Source: Pararhizobium sp.
Lineage (GTDB): Bacteria > Pseudomonadota > Alphaproteobacteria > Rhizobiales > Rhizobiaceae
DNA length: 64,000 nt
NCBI GenBank assembly: GCA_017794825.1
Contig: CP051237.1
Span: forward strand, 2,790,001 to 2,854,000
Direction: 5' to 3'
The notes beneath the pieces were generated by a model, which was not told the origin of the DNA, did not search any database, and saw only the letters and a program-made list of their open reading frames with translations. Below are positions 9,472 through 17,636 of this stretch, one piece after another. Every line of letters starts with the position of its first letter. Positions within the stretch are counted from its first letter, which is position 1. The translations under genes and the position numbers were made by a program.

Positions 9472-9584
9472 GCGCTGTCAGGCAGTGGATGGGGCTCCTC
9501 GACAGCGCGGTTGCGCAGGAAAAAGGACCTCCCATGGCCTGCAGCAACCCGGGGACGGCGCAGCCGGTGCGCCGTCCCCATTTT
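9472..9584 (+). ncRNA. Three-hairpin small RNA candidate, AbcR/alpha-r15-like
   Basis: Three consecutive inverted repeats fill this gap. Hairpin 1 pairs GCGCTGTC (9472-9479) with GACAGCGC (9501-9508), with GGGGCTCCTC in its loop. Hairpin 2 pairs GGTTGCGCAGG (9509-9519) with CCTGCAGCAACC (9538-9549, one bulge); its loop exposes ACCTCCCA. Hairpin 3 is a perfect 12-bp stem (9551-9562 with 9568-9579) followed by ATTTT, a Rho-independent terminator. The length near 113 nt, three-stem layout and exposed anti-Shine-Dalgarno CUCC/CUCCCA motifs match what is known of the AbcR (alpha-r15) sRNAs of Hyphomicrobiales, which silence ABC-transporter mRNAs. Structure is seen; family and function are inferred. 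Confidence 0.6.
9551..9584 (+). terminator. Rho-independent terminator of the sRNA candidate
   Basis: Perfect 12-bp stem GGGGACGGCGCA / TGCGCCGTCCCC with a 5-nt loop, followed by ATTTT. It faces rightward and ends 18 nt before the stop codon of the convergent SDR gene, so it could also help insulate that gene. Confidence 0.8.
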
Positions 9585-9602
9585 ATGCGTTTCCGGGCCT
9601 TC

Positions 9603-10370
9603 TCAGTCGTCCTTGATGTTTTTCTCCATGAGACGCTGGAAAAGCCGGGGCGAGGCCCGGTTGATCATCCAGGAAAGCAGCGCGACCCGGCCCACGGGGA
9701 TCATGTCGCGTTCCGCGTCGAGACCCTTCAGGATAATTTCTGCGGCGTCGTCGGCCGTCATCGTGTCGATGCTGTCGGTCGCCGATCCCGGCCGGGCTAT
9801 TCCGTCCGCCTGTCTTGCCGGATTGCCTTCGTTGGTGGCGATGAAGGAGGGCGCGGCGATCACGGTTCTGACGCCATGCAATTTTTCCTCGGACCGCAAA
9901 GAGCCGAAAAACCCTTCCAGCGCGTGCTTGCTGGCCGCGTAGGCCGTGCGCCGGGCGAGCGGCGAGAAACCCGCCACGGAAGAAATCGCCAGATGCGCGC
10001 CTTTCGATTTACGGATGTCTTCCAGAAAATACCGGGCAGTCTCGACGGCGGCGAAATAGTTGATCTCGAAGACGCGGCGATGCGCCTCCGGCGAGGTCTC
10101 CGCGAATGCTCCGATCAGCGTGACGCCTGCATTGTAGACGACCATGTCGATCGACGGGCGTTCGGCGCGGATCGCATCGCAGGTGGCCGCCAGCCTGTCG
10201 GCGTCGGTGATGTCGCATGGCCAGCCCTTTTGTCGTTCGGACTCGCCGATGGCTTCGAGTTCCGGTCCAGGAAGATCGATCAGCGCCGTGTGCCAGCCGC
10301 GCGCCTGCAGTCCGGTCGCGAGCGCCCGGCCGAGCCCGCCGGCGCCGCCGGTGATGACTGCGGTGCGCAT
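9603..10370 (-). CDS. Short-chain dehydrogenase/reductase (classical SDR)
   Basis: A 255-residue Rossmann-fold oxidoreductase. It has the glycine-rich NAD(P) motif TGGAGGLG (residues 7-14), NAG at 80-82, the catalytic Ser near 130-131 and YAASK with Tyr144 and Lys148. These are the full active-site set of classical SDRs. The start ATG at 10370 overlaps the stop codon of the upstream epimerase gene (TGATG), so it is translationally coupled. It is the last gene of the leftward FMO-BASS-epimerase-SDR operon. The substrate is probably a hydroxyl or keto intermediate handled by the same operon, which is inference from context. Confidence 0.88.
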   Translation of the reverse strand: MRTAVITGGAGGLGRALATGLQARGWHTALIDLPGPELEAIGESERQKGWPCDITDADRLAATCDAIRAERPSIDMVVYNAGVTLIGAFAETSPEAHRRVFEINYFAAVETARYFLEDIRKSKGAHLAISSVAGFSPLARRTAYAASKHALEGFFGSLRSEEKLHGVRTVIAAPSFIATNEGNPARQADGIARPGSATDSIDTMTADDAAEIILKGLDAERDMIPVGRVALLSWMINRASPRLFQRLMEKNIKDD

Positions 10371-11308
10371 CAAAGCCCGGCCGCCTTGCGCCAGAGTTCG
10401 AAGACCTCGGCGCTGGCGAGTTCAGGCGTATAGCCGAAATCGCGCTTCAGGGCGGTGTTGTCGAGAACCGGCCTGAATTGAAGAAAACGCACCTGCTCCG
10501 GGCCGTATTGCGACAGTCCGAGAGGTTTGGCGATGGCGAGCGCGCCCTTCAAAGCGGGCGCCGGTATCGACAGCACGGGTTTTTTCAGCATCGCTGCGAT
10601 CTCCTTCACCGACAGGGCGCCGTCTCCGGCGACATTGTAGATGCCTTGCGGGCCATTGGTCGCGGCGCGCAGCAGGATGCGCGCCAGATCCTTCGTCCAG
10701 ATGAAGACGAAGGGACTGTCCGATCCCGCAACCGCAAGCAGCCGTTTGCGGTGGAACAGCGCGGTGATCTGGTTTTCGAGGCCGGCGCCAAGCACGGTTC
10801 CCACCCGCAGGATAACCTGTTCAAGCTGCGGCGCGTTGATGCGGGCCTCCGCAAGCATCTCCTCGACCAGCCGCTTGTGCCAGGAATAGGCGAACTCCTT
10901 GTTGCCGCGCAGCGGATCGAGTTCGGTGAGCGGCGTCGGATTGTCGGCGTGATAGCCATAGGCCGCGCCGGACGACGTGACGACGAGACGGCGCACGCCA
11001 CTTGCAACGCAGGCGTCCAGCACGTTGCGGGTACCGGTCACATCCACTGCATAAGCGAAATCGCGCGACATGCCCTTCGGCGGCGTAACGATCGATGCGA
11101 GGTGAACCACGACCTCCGGCTTAGCCCGGGCGATCACATCGGCCGGGTCGGGCCCGCGCACGTCCATCGTCGCGAAGCGAACATTCTTCGGAAGCTTCGG
11201 GGGTTTGCGAATATCCGTCGCAACGACCAGGCCGCGGGTCGGCGCCAGTTGCTTCAGCAACGCCATGCCGAGATTGCCGGAAGCGCCGGTAATCAGCATG
11301 CGCGTCAT
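10370..11308 (-). CDS. NAD-dependent epimerase/dehydratase-type extended SDR
   Basis: A 312-residue extended SDR. TGASGNLG at residues 7-14 binds the dinucleotide, TSSGAAYG near 111-118 supplies the catalytic Ser region, and YSWHK gives Tyr141 and Lys145. Members act as sugar epimerases, dehydratases or, in catabolic clusters, as hydroxysteroid or alcohol dehydrogenases. Its first four bases overlap the stop of the BASS transporter gene (ATGA) and its stop overlaps the start of the next SDR, so it sits in the middle of a tightly coupled operon. The substrate is unknown. Confidence 0.87.
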   Translation of the reverse strand: MTRMLITGASGNLGMALLKQLAPTRGLVVATDIRKPPKLPKNVRFATMDVRGPDPADVIARAKPEVVVHLASIVTPPKGMSRDFAYAVDVTGTRNVLDACVASGVRRLVVTSSGAAYGYHADNPTPLTELDPLRGNKEFAYSWHKRLVEEMLAEARINAPQLEQVILRVGTVLGAGLENQITALFHRKRLLAVAGSDSPFVFIWTKDLARILLRAATNGPQGIYNVAGDGALSVKEIAAMLKKPVLSIPAPALKGALAIAKPLGLSQYGPEQVRFLQFRPVLDNTALKRDFGYTPELASAEVFELWRKAAGL

Positions 11309-12207
11309 CGCGCGGCCTCTGTCCGCGACATCCAGTGCGCCAGCGCTATGCCGGAAATGGCGTGCCAGATGCCCCAGAACGCCGCCACGACGGCCATGCC
11401 GCCAAGACCGCCGAAAAACGTGAAGATCAGGACAAGTCCCAGTCCGGAGTTCTGGATGCCGGTTTCTATCGTTACGGCGCGCCGGTCATACTCGGACAGG
11501 CCGGTCAGCCGCGCCAGCGCATAGCCCCCGCCAAGCGCCAGAGCGTTGTGCAGGAAGACGAAGGCGGCCACCATGCCCGCATAATTCAGGAAGAAGGTCC
11601 AGTTTGCGGCGAGCGCAATGACGATGAAGGCGACGAAGATCGCCATGGAGAGCCATTGCATCGGCTTGCGGATCTTTGCCGACATTGCCGGGCGCCAGGT
11701 GTTCAGTGCGATGCCCAGGCAAAGCGGCAGAATCAGCATGAACGCGACCGTGATCGCCACGGAAACGGGATCGATGAACGTCGACTCGAGGATTTTCCGC
11801 GTCGGTTCGTAGAGATTGCCCCACAGCGCGATATTGGCGGGCGTCAGGGCAATAGCCCCGACCGTGGCGAAGGCTGTCATCGATACGGACAAGGCCGCAT
11901 TGCCGCCGGCGCGGTGCGTGATGAAATTGGAGATATTGCCGCCCGGACAGGCGGCGACAAGAATAAGGCCGAGGGCGATCGAAGGGCGCGGCTGCAGCGC
12001 AAGGATCATCAGGAAGGTCAGCGCCGGCAACACGATGAACTGCGAACACAGGCCGACGACGAGGGCCTTCGGGGCATGCAGCAGGCGCCGGAAATCGGAG
12101 AGCCTGAGGTCGAGGGCGATCGAGAACATGACGATCGCCAATATGCCGTTCAGAAGCTGCAGGCTGCCCGGGCTGAAATTCAGCGTAATGGCGTCGATAT
12201 CGTTCAT
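11305..12207 (-). CDS. Bile acid:sodium symporter (BASS) family transporter
   Basis: A 300-residue integral membrane protein with about nine or ten hydrophobic helices. The BASS signature is seen in AACPGGNISNFITHRAGGN (roughly residues 85-103), the sodium-site crossover motif, and in ETGIQNSGLGLVLI toward the C-terminus. BASS proteins move organic anions such as bile acids, pyruvate, pantothenate or sulfonates with sodium. It lies between the monooxygenase and epimerase genes with 4-nt overlaps on both sides, which suggests uptake of the substrate processed by the operon. The ligand itself cannot be read from the sequence. Confidence 0.9.
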   Translation of the reverse strand: MNDIDAITLNFSPGSLQLLNGILAIVMFSIALDLRLSDFRRLLHAPKALVVGLCSQFIVLPALTFLMILALQPRPSIALGLILVAACPGGNISNFITHRAGGNAALSVSMTAFATVGAIALTPANIALWGNLYEPTRKILESTFIDPVSVAITVAFMLILPLCLGIALNTWRPAMSAKIRKPMQWLSMAIFVAFIVIALAANWTFFLNYAGMVAAFVFLHNALALGGGYALARLTGLSEYDRRAVTIETGIQNSGLGLVLIFTFFGGLGGMAVVAAFWGIWHAISGIALAHWMSRTEAAR

Positions 12208-13535
12208 GCCTTCCCCCCGGCAAGCGACGCGATGCGCTCCTTCACAGCCTTCCGATAGGTCGCCTTGTCGACGTAGTAGGCCATGCGCGCCAGCTTGACA
12301 TAATTCATGCCGCCGGTCAGCCGCTCGAAGCCGCCCGCCTTTTCATCATGAATTTTTTTGGCCGCCGCGCTGCCCGATTTCAGGCCGGCGATGTAGCGCG
12401 CGACCATCTCCGCCTGTTCATGGCGTCCCTGCCAGCCAAGGCCGGACGCTTCGACCATGCCAAGCACGAACAGATCGTCGCGATCCGGATGCATGCAGTT
12501 GAGAAAGAGGTGCGGCGCGTTTCCCCGCCAATTGAGATATTTGCTGTCGATGAAGGGATAGTGCAACCGATAACCGGTGGCGGCCAGAATCATGTCGTAG
12601 TCCGCCGAGCTTCCGTCCCTGAAATGGACCGTCTTGCCCTCGAAACGCGCGATGTCCGGGCGGATGGCGATGTCGCCATGGCCTGCGTGGAACAGAATGA
12701 GGGAATTCACGACCGGATGCGATTCGTAAAGCGCGTAGTCAGGTTTCGGAAAGCCGTATTTTTGCGGGTCGCCGACGAACCATTGCAGGACCACGCCGTC
12801 GATGCGTCGCTTCAGCCACATCGGCAGCTTGATGGCGCCGCCCACGGTGTCGGCCGGTTTGCCGAAGACATATTTCGGCACGAAGTAGTACCCGCGCCGC
12901 ATGGAGAGGTCGCAGCTTTTGCCATGGTGAATGGCGTCGACCGCGATATCGCAGCCGGAATTTCCGGCCCCGATCACCAGCACCCGCTTGTCGGTAAACT
13001 GCTTCGGCGAGCGGTACTGGCTGGAGTGGATGAACTCGCCGTCAAAGGCCCCCTCGAACTGCGGCATGTTCGGTTCGGACAGCGTGCCGTTGGCGATCAA
13101 TACGCCGGCGAAGATTTTCTCCTGTTCGCCGCCGTCCGCATGGCGCCAGCGCACGCGCCAGCCCTCGCCGACAGGCTCTGTCGACAGCACTTCCGTTTTG
13201 AAACGATAACGCTGATAGAGGTCGTAATGGCTGGCGAAGTCACGGAAATAGTTCCGCATCTCCCGATGTGACGGGTATTCGGCGACCCTGTCGGCCATCG
13301 GGAAATCGGTGAACTCGGTCATCCGCTTGGAGGATATGAGATGAGCCGTATCGTACATTGTCGAGCGCGGGCCCTCGATGTCCCACAGGCCGCCGACGTC
13401 GTCGTGCAGTTCGAAGCCCTCGAAGGGGATTTTCTGCTCTACCAGGGTCTTCGACATGGCGAGGCCCATCGGCCCTGCGCCGATCAGCGCCCATGCGTCT
13501 GTTGTCTCGATGTCTTTGGTCGTTTCTTTGGCCAT
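12204..13535 (-). CDS. Flavin-containing monooxygenase (FMO/Baeyer-Villiger type)
   Basis: A 443-residue class B flavoprotein monooxygenase. It has the FAD motif GAGPMG (residues 19-24), the family fingerprint FDGEFIHSSQY (164-174, matching FxGxxxHxxxY) and the NADPH motif GAGNSG (189-194). It should insert oxygen into a ketone or a nucleophilic N or S centre using NADPH and O2. A GTG at 13559 is also in frame, but the ATG at 13535 has GGAGGAG 11 nt upstream and gives the usual N-terminus. It is the first gene of the leftward operon, and its promoter region is shared with the divergent TetR gene. Confidence 0.9.
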   Translation of the reverse strand: MAKETTKDIETTDAWALIGAGPMGLAMSKTLVEQKIPFEGFELHDDVGGLWDIEGPRSTMYDTAHLISSKRMTEFTDFPMADRVAEYPSHREMRNYFRDFASHYDLYQRYRFKTEVLSTEPVGEGWRVRWRHADGGEQEKIFAGVLIANGTLSEPNMPQFEGAFDGEFIHSSQYRSPKQFTDKRVLVIGAGNSGCDIAVDAIHHGKSCDLSMRRGYYFVPKYVFGKPADTVGGAIKLPMWLKRRIDGVVLQWFVGDPQKYGFPKPDYALYESHPVVNSLILFHAGHGDIAIRPDIARFEGKTVHFRDGSSADYDMILAATGYRLHYPFIDSKYLNWRGNAPHLFLNCMHPDRDDLFVLGMVEASGLGWQGRHEQAEMVARYIAGLKSGSAAAKKIHDEKAGGFERLTGGMNYVKLARMAYYVDKATYRKAVKERIASLAGGKA

Positions 13536-13569
13536 CCGCGTGGAAACTCCTCCATCCACTCGTATTTAT

Positions 13570-13585
13570 TTGAACGATCGTTAAA
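13570..13585. promoter_or_regulatory. TetR operator candidate between FMO operon and TetR gene
   Basis: The perfect palindrome AACGATCGTT at 13573-13582 extends to a 16-bp near-palindrome (13570-13585) with one mismatched pair. It lies in the 68-nt gap between divergent starts, in an AT-rich stretch where both promoters must lie. The form resembles operators of AcrR/TetR proteins. Binding by the adjacent regulator is inferred. Confidence 0.6.
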
Positions 13586-13603
13586 AATAGTGCAAGATTT
13601 TTT

Positions 13604-14263
13604 ATGAACGCTGTCAGGACGCAGGAAAAACGACGCCAAAGGGCGCCTTCGAAACGCTCGCTTGAAACCCGGACCCGCGTTCTCGACGCGGCCGAGAAGC
13701 TGTTCGCCGAGCACGGTTTTGACGGGGCGTCGCTGCGCGACATGGCCAAGCTCGCAGGGGTGCATCTCGCCCAGGTGAATTTTCACGGCGGCGCCAAGGA
13801 AGAGCTGTTCTTCACCGTCGTCGCGCGACGCGCCGGCGAGTTGTCACAATTGCGCCTGGAGACGCTTGAAGACCTGAAGGCGCGTGGCAGACCGACGGTC
13901 AGGAACATTCTCGAGGCGTTCATCCACCCCTATCTGGATCGCGCGGCGCATGGCGGTCCGCAATGGCTCGCCTACGCAAGGTTGATCGCCCATGTCTCGA
14001 CCGACATACGATGGCGGCATATCAGCGAGGCCTGCTTCGATCCGGCCGCAACCGCCTTTGCTGGCGAGATCGCGGTGCTTTATCCGGGCAGCGACCACAG
14101 AAAAATCGCGGCGGCCCTTGTCTTTTCGGTGTCGGCGATGTTGTCGCTGACGACTGCCCGGTGGCGCATCGACGCGCTTGCCGGATCGCAATCAGACGAC
14201 ATTTCGATGGAGGACTGCCTTCTCGACTACTGCGAGGCGGGAATCAGGGCCGCGCTTTCGTGA
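13604..14263 (+). CDS. TetR/AcrR family transcriptional regulator
   Basis: A 219-residue regulator. The N-terminal helix-turn-helix spans about residues 22-70, with the family pattern TRVLDAAEKLFAEHGFDGASLRDMAKLAGVH read in two parts (LDAAEKLFAEHGFDGAS and LRDMAKLAGV). The C-terminal helical domain, starting near residue 90, would bind the inducer. It is divergent from the FMO-BASS-SDR operon and a palindrome lies between them, so it most likely represses that operon until the substrate or a derivative is present. Its last 20 nt overlap the convergent LysR gene. Confidence 0.9.
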   Translation: MNAVRTQEKRRQRAPSKRSLETRTRVLDAAEKLFAEHGFDGASLRDMAKLAGVHLAQVNFHGGAKEELFFTVVARRAGELSQLRLETLEDLKARGRPTVRNILEAFIHPYLDRAAHGGPQWLAYARLIAHVSTDIRWRHISEACFDPAATAFAGEIAVLYPGSDHRKIAAALVFSVSAMLSLTTARWRIDALAGSQSDDISMEDCLLDYCEAGIRAALS

Positions 14264-15170
14264 AGCGGGCGCCGTCCGTTTCGAAAAGCAGGGATTCGGA
14301 GAGTTTCCCGCGCAGCCAGTTTTCGAAGATGCGCACCTTGCCGGATTTGCGCCGATGGAGCCCCGTCACGAACCAGTAGGAGAAGCCGGTCGGATAGCAA
14401 CCCGGCAGGGGCGCCACGAGCCGTCCCATCTCGAGCGCATCGAAGGCAAGCGTTTCCCAGGCAAGGAACACGCCCTGACCGGCGACGGCGGCGTCGAGGC
14501 ACAGCGACCCGTCGGAAAAACGGGGGCCGTCGCCCAGCATGGATTGATCGTGGCCCTGGGGCGCCAGCCAGGTGTTCCACTGGAACATTTCGCCCTCGTC
14601 GCGAATGATCGGGACATTCGCCAGATCCTCGATCTTCCGGATTTTCTCGCCGATCGCCGGGCTGCAGACCGGAAACACCCGGTGTTCGACCAGCGCCTCG
14701 GCCTTTACGTCCGTCCAGCCGCCTCTGCCGACGCGAATACAGACATCGACATCCGACAATTCAGGATTGACGAGCGCGATGGAGGCGTCAACCCGGACCC
14801 GGATTTCAGGGTGCTCCCTGTAGAAATCCGTCAGGCGCCACACAAGCCACTTGCCGGCGAATACGGGGGCGACCGAAACGGTCAGCGTGTCGCTGCTTGC
14901 CTGTTCCGCGACGGACACTGCCGTTGAAAGTTCTGCCATCGCCGCCGTGAGATGACGCATCACCTCGCGGCCTCGCGGCGTCGGTTCGAGACCTTTCGCC
15001 TTTCTGTCGAACAGCGGCCGGCCAAGCTGCTGTTCGGACTTCTGGACCTGCTGGCTCACCGCGCCGGGGGTGACGCCGAGTTCGTCGGCGGCAAGGCGCA
15101 GATTGCCGAGCCGGCCCACCGCCTCGATTGCCCGCAATCCGGACAGATGGACGCGATTCAGGTTTTTCAT
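14244..15170 (-). CDS. LysR-type transcriptional regulator (GcvA-like)
   Basis: A 308-residue LysR protein. The N-terminal winged HTH (about residues 8-66) reads LRAIEAVGRLGNLRLAADEL then TPGAVSQQVQKSEQQLG, typical of the GcvA/AmpR subgroup. The substrate-binding domain begins near residue 90. The gene converges on and overlaps the TetR gene by 20 nt. It starts 73 nt from a DUF1127-like gene on the opposite strand and about 330 nt from the acyl-CoA synthetase gene, which are possible targets. No LysR box was convincingly seen in that gap. Confidence 0.9.
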   Translation of the reverse strand: MKNLNRVHLSGLRAIEAVGRLGNLRLAADELGVTPGAVSQQVQKSEQQLGRPLFDRKAKGLEPTPRGREVMRHLTAAMAELSTAVSVAEQASSDTLTVSVAPVFAGKWLVWRLTDFYREHPEIRVRVDASIALVNPELSDVDVCIRVGRGGWTDVKAEALVEHRVFPVCSPAIGEKIRKIEDLANVPIIRDEGEMFQWNTWLAPQGHDQSMLGDGPRFSDGSLCLDAAVAGQGVFLAWETLAFDALEMGRLVAPLPGCYPTGFSYWFVTGLHRRKSGKVRIFENWLRGKLSESLLFETDGARFTKARP

Positions 15171-15242
15171 TCAGTTTTTCTAAAACAATGACCAGAGAAA
15201 GTCGATGGAAATTAGCCAGTTCAGTCCGATATGAATTGAGCT

Positions 15243-15410
15243 ATGCTAAATATTATTCGAAGTCTCATCCAACGGCTTTTGCCGGTCCGGCGCATTTGCG
15301 AGGCGCCGGATGTCAGCTGGAGATGCGATCCGCTCTCCCATCCGGATCTGCGCGCCATGTCGGCGCGCGATCTGGGCGACACGCCTTTCGATCCGACCCG
15401 GTTCTGCTGA
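15243..15410 (+). CDS. Small DUF1127-like protein (55 aa)
   Basis: An open frame of 55 codons starting MLNIIRSLIQRLLPVRRICE. The second half reads DLRAMSARDLGDTPFDPTRF, with a pattern like the C-terminal DUF1127/YjiS helix (L..MS..DL.D). DUF1127 proteins are short, basic, abundant in Hyphomicrobiales and can bind RNA in the cases studied. Upstream Shine-Dalgarno matching is weak (TTGAG). Three cysteines are present, which is unusual for such a small cytoplasmic protein. It lies between the LysR gene and the acyl-CoA synthetase, on the synthetase strand. The call rests on pattern similarity only. Confidence 0.55.
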   Translation: MLNIIRSLIQRLLPVRRICEAPDVSWRCDPLSHPDLRAMSARDLGDTPFDPTRFC

Positions 15411-15498
15411 GCCGGGTTGCTGCGATTACAGGTGACACGCGAACAGCGTGAAGCTAATCTCCCGGCGAATGCGAAACGGTCAGCTTTGGGAGGAGCCT

Positions 15499-17070
15499 GT
15501 GATCGAAGTGGACGCATTGACCACGCTGTCTGCGCTTTCGCGCGCCAACGCCAGGAGGGCGCCGGACCGGGTTGCAATGAAGTTCGAGGGCCGGGACACC
15601 ACCTTCGCCGAATTCGACTCTTACACCAGTTCCGTCGCCGGGGCGCTGGAGCGGACTGGCGCGACCAGGATCGCTTATCTCGGTAAAAACAGCGATCGGG
15701 CTTTCGAGCTTTACATCGGCGCCGGCCGTGCGGGCGGGGTATTCGCGCCCGTCAACTGGCGCCTTGCACCGCGCGAGGTCGCGCAGATCATCGAAACCTT
15801 CGAGCCGGACCTGCTGTTTGTTGGTCGCGAGTTCCACGATGCTTTCAGTGAAATCTCCGACCAGCTTCCGGACAATCTGGGCTTTGTCGCCATGGAAGGC
15901 GGGCATGAAGCCTGGCCGTCCTACGAAGACTGGCGGGAGGCCGGAGGCGCGGAGGCCTGCATCGATCACGCAAAACCCGACAGGCCTACGCTGGTGCTGT
16001 TTACTTCCGGCACGACGGGGCTGCCGAAGGGCGTGACGCTGACCCATTTCAACCTGCTCAGCCAGCGGGTAACGTCAGCCGCGGCGAATTTTTCCTACGA
16101 CAACTGGCTGGATGACGACGTCAATCTCGTCGCAATGCCGGTCGCCCATATCGGCGGCGTTGGTTCCTGGAACCTCGGCTTCGCCAATGCCTGCACCACC
16201 GTGATCACCCGCGAGTTTGGCGCCGAGTCAACGATCGACGCCATCGAAAGGGATCGCGCAAGCAGAATGTTCCTGGTGCCGGCCGCCGTGCAGATGGTGG
16301 TTCGCCATCCGCGCGCGACAAGCGCCGATTTCTCTGCCGTACGCTCGATTTTCTACGGGGCTGCGCCGATGCCGCTCGAGTTGCTGCGCGAGGCGATGGC
16401 GCTGATCGGCTGCGAATTCGCGCAGGTCTACGGCATGACCGAAACCACGGGAACCGTCACGATCCTGATGCCGGAAGACCATGATCCGGCAGGCTCGCCG
16501 CGCATGCTGTCGGCCGGCAAGGCGATGCCCGGCGCGGAAATCTGCATCCTGAACCCCGAGGGGGAAGAGCTTCCGCCGGGAGCTATCGGCGAGGTGGCGA
16601 TCCGCAGCACCACCGTCATGCCGGGCTACTGGAACAACGAGGACGCTACGCGGGCCGTCAAGAGCAACGATGGTTGGCTGCGTTCGGGCGACGCCGGCTA
16701 TATCGACGAGGACGGTTATGTTTTCATCCACGACCGCATCAAGGACATGATCGTTTCCGGCGCCGAGAACGTCTATCCTGCAGAGGTCGAGAATGCGATT
16801 TTCGGCCATCCTGACGTCGGCGAAGTCGCCGTCATCGGGATTCCCGACGACGATTGGGGCGAGGCCGTCAAGGCGATCGTCACGGCCCGGCCCGGTCACA
16901 CGGTCGATCAGCAAAGCGTCATCGACTGGGCAAGGCAGAGGCTTGCCGGCTTCAAATGCCCGAAAACGGTTGACGTGGTCGCTCAAATGCCACGCAATGC
17001 GACGGGAAAGCTCCTGAAGCGAGAATTGCGCAAGCCCTACTGGGAAGGCCGCGCGCGTCAGGTGAACTGA
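15499..17070 (+). CDS. Fatty-acyl/aryl-CoA synthetase (AMP-forming)
   Basis: A 523-residue adenylate-forming enzyme that activates a carboxylic acid to its CoA thioester through an acyl-AMP. Visible motifs are the P-loop TSGTTGLPKG (about residues 169-178), YGMTETT (312-318), the hinge region GWLRSGDAGYIDEDGYVFI and the C-terminal lysine motif TGKLLKREL. The frame opens earlier at 15448, but the GTG at 15499 has an excellent GGGAGGAG five bases upstream, so I prefer it. It stands alone downstream of the LysR gene and near the FMO-BASS operon. It may supply CoA activation of that pathway's acid product, which is inference. Confidence 0.88.
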   Translation: MIEVDALTTLSALSRANARRAPDRVAMKFEGRDTTFAEFDSYTSSVAGALERTGATRIAYLGKNSDRAFELYIGAGRAGGVFAPVNWRLAPREVAQIIETFEPDLLFVGREFHDAFSEISDQLPDNLGFVAMEGGHEAWPSYEDWREAGGAEACIDHAKPDRPTLVLFTSGTTGLPKGVTLTHFNLLSQRVTSAAANFSYDNWLDDDVNLVAMPVAHIGGVGSWNLGFANACTTVITREFGAESTIDAIERDRASRMFLVPAAVQMVVRHPRATSADFSAVRSIFYGAAPMPLELLREAMALIGCEFAQVYGMTETTGTVTILMPEDHDPAGSPRMLSAGKAMPGAEICILNPEGEELPPGAIGEVAIRSTTVMPGYWNNEDATRAVKSNDGWLRSGDAGYIDEDGYVFIHDRIKDMIVSGAENVYPAEVENAIFGHPDVGEVAVIGIPDDDWGEAVKAIVTARPGHTVDQQSVIDWARQRLAGFKCPKTVDVVAQMPRNATGKLLKRELRKPYWEGRARQVN

Positions 17071-17091
17071 CAATCGTGGCGACGGAGGCTT

Positions 17092-17484
17092 TCAACTTAT
17101 CCCATGCGTGCAGACGCACAGCTTGTTTCCGTCCGGGTCGCGGAAATAGGCGCCGTAATAGTCCGGATGGTATTCCGGTCGGAGCCCCGGTTCGCCTTCC
17201 GAAACGGCGCCTTCGGCAAGCGCCGCCTCATACGCGGCGTCGACTTGCGCCCGCGAAGAGGCGAGGAACGCGGTCATGGAGCCGTTGCCGATGGAGGCGG
17301 CTTTGCCGTCGAATGGAGCGTTGATGACGAACAGCGGCCGGTCGGCGCCGGGCGTCTTCCAGCCCGCCCAGGGCCGGTCGTCCTCGCGGAACTTCAGCTC
17401 CAGACCGAGCAAGGGCAAGAGACGGTTGTAAAAGGCAAAGGACGTTTCGAAATCGGACACGCCGACGGTAACATGCGAAAACAT
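17092..17484 (-). CDS. VOC family (glyoxalase/bleomycin resistance-like) protein
   Basis: A 130-residue protein with the beta-alpha-beta-beta-beta repeat of the vicinal oxygen chelate superfamily. It begins MFSHVTVGVSDFETSFAFYN and ends YYGAYFRDPDGNKLCV, the two characteristic edges. His4 and the late acidic position are candidate metal ligands. I chose the ATG at 17484 because AAGAAGGA lies just upstream; the frame is open to 17574 but that extension has no family match. It converges on the acyl-CoA synthetase gene with a 21-nt gap. Substrate and reaction are unknown. Confidence 0.82.
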   Translation of the reverse strand: MFSHVTVGVSDFETSFAFYNRLLPLLGLELKFREDDRPWAGWKTPGADRPLFVINAPFDGKAASIGNGSMTAFLASSRAQVDAAYEAALAEGAVSEGEPGLRPEYHPDYYGAYFRDPDGNKLCVCTHGIS

Positions 17485-17636
17485 CGGATTCCTTCTTGTC
17501 GCGCGGAGAGTGTCGCTGTAGAGCAGGATTAACCGGCCGGGTGGATGATGCTGTCCGTCCCGCCAGTCCGTCAAGGCGTTCGCGGCGCGGTCGCCGGGAA
17601 TGTCAGAAAAGATTGCCCGAGTGGGAGAGTATATCC

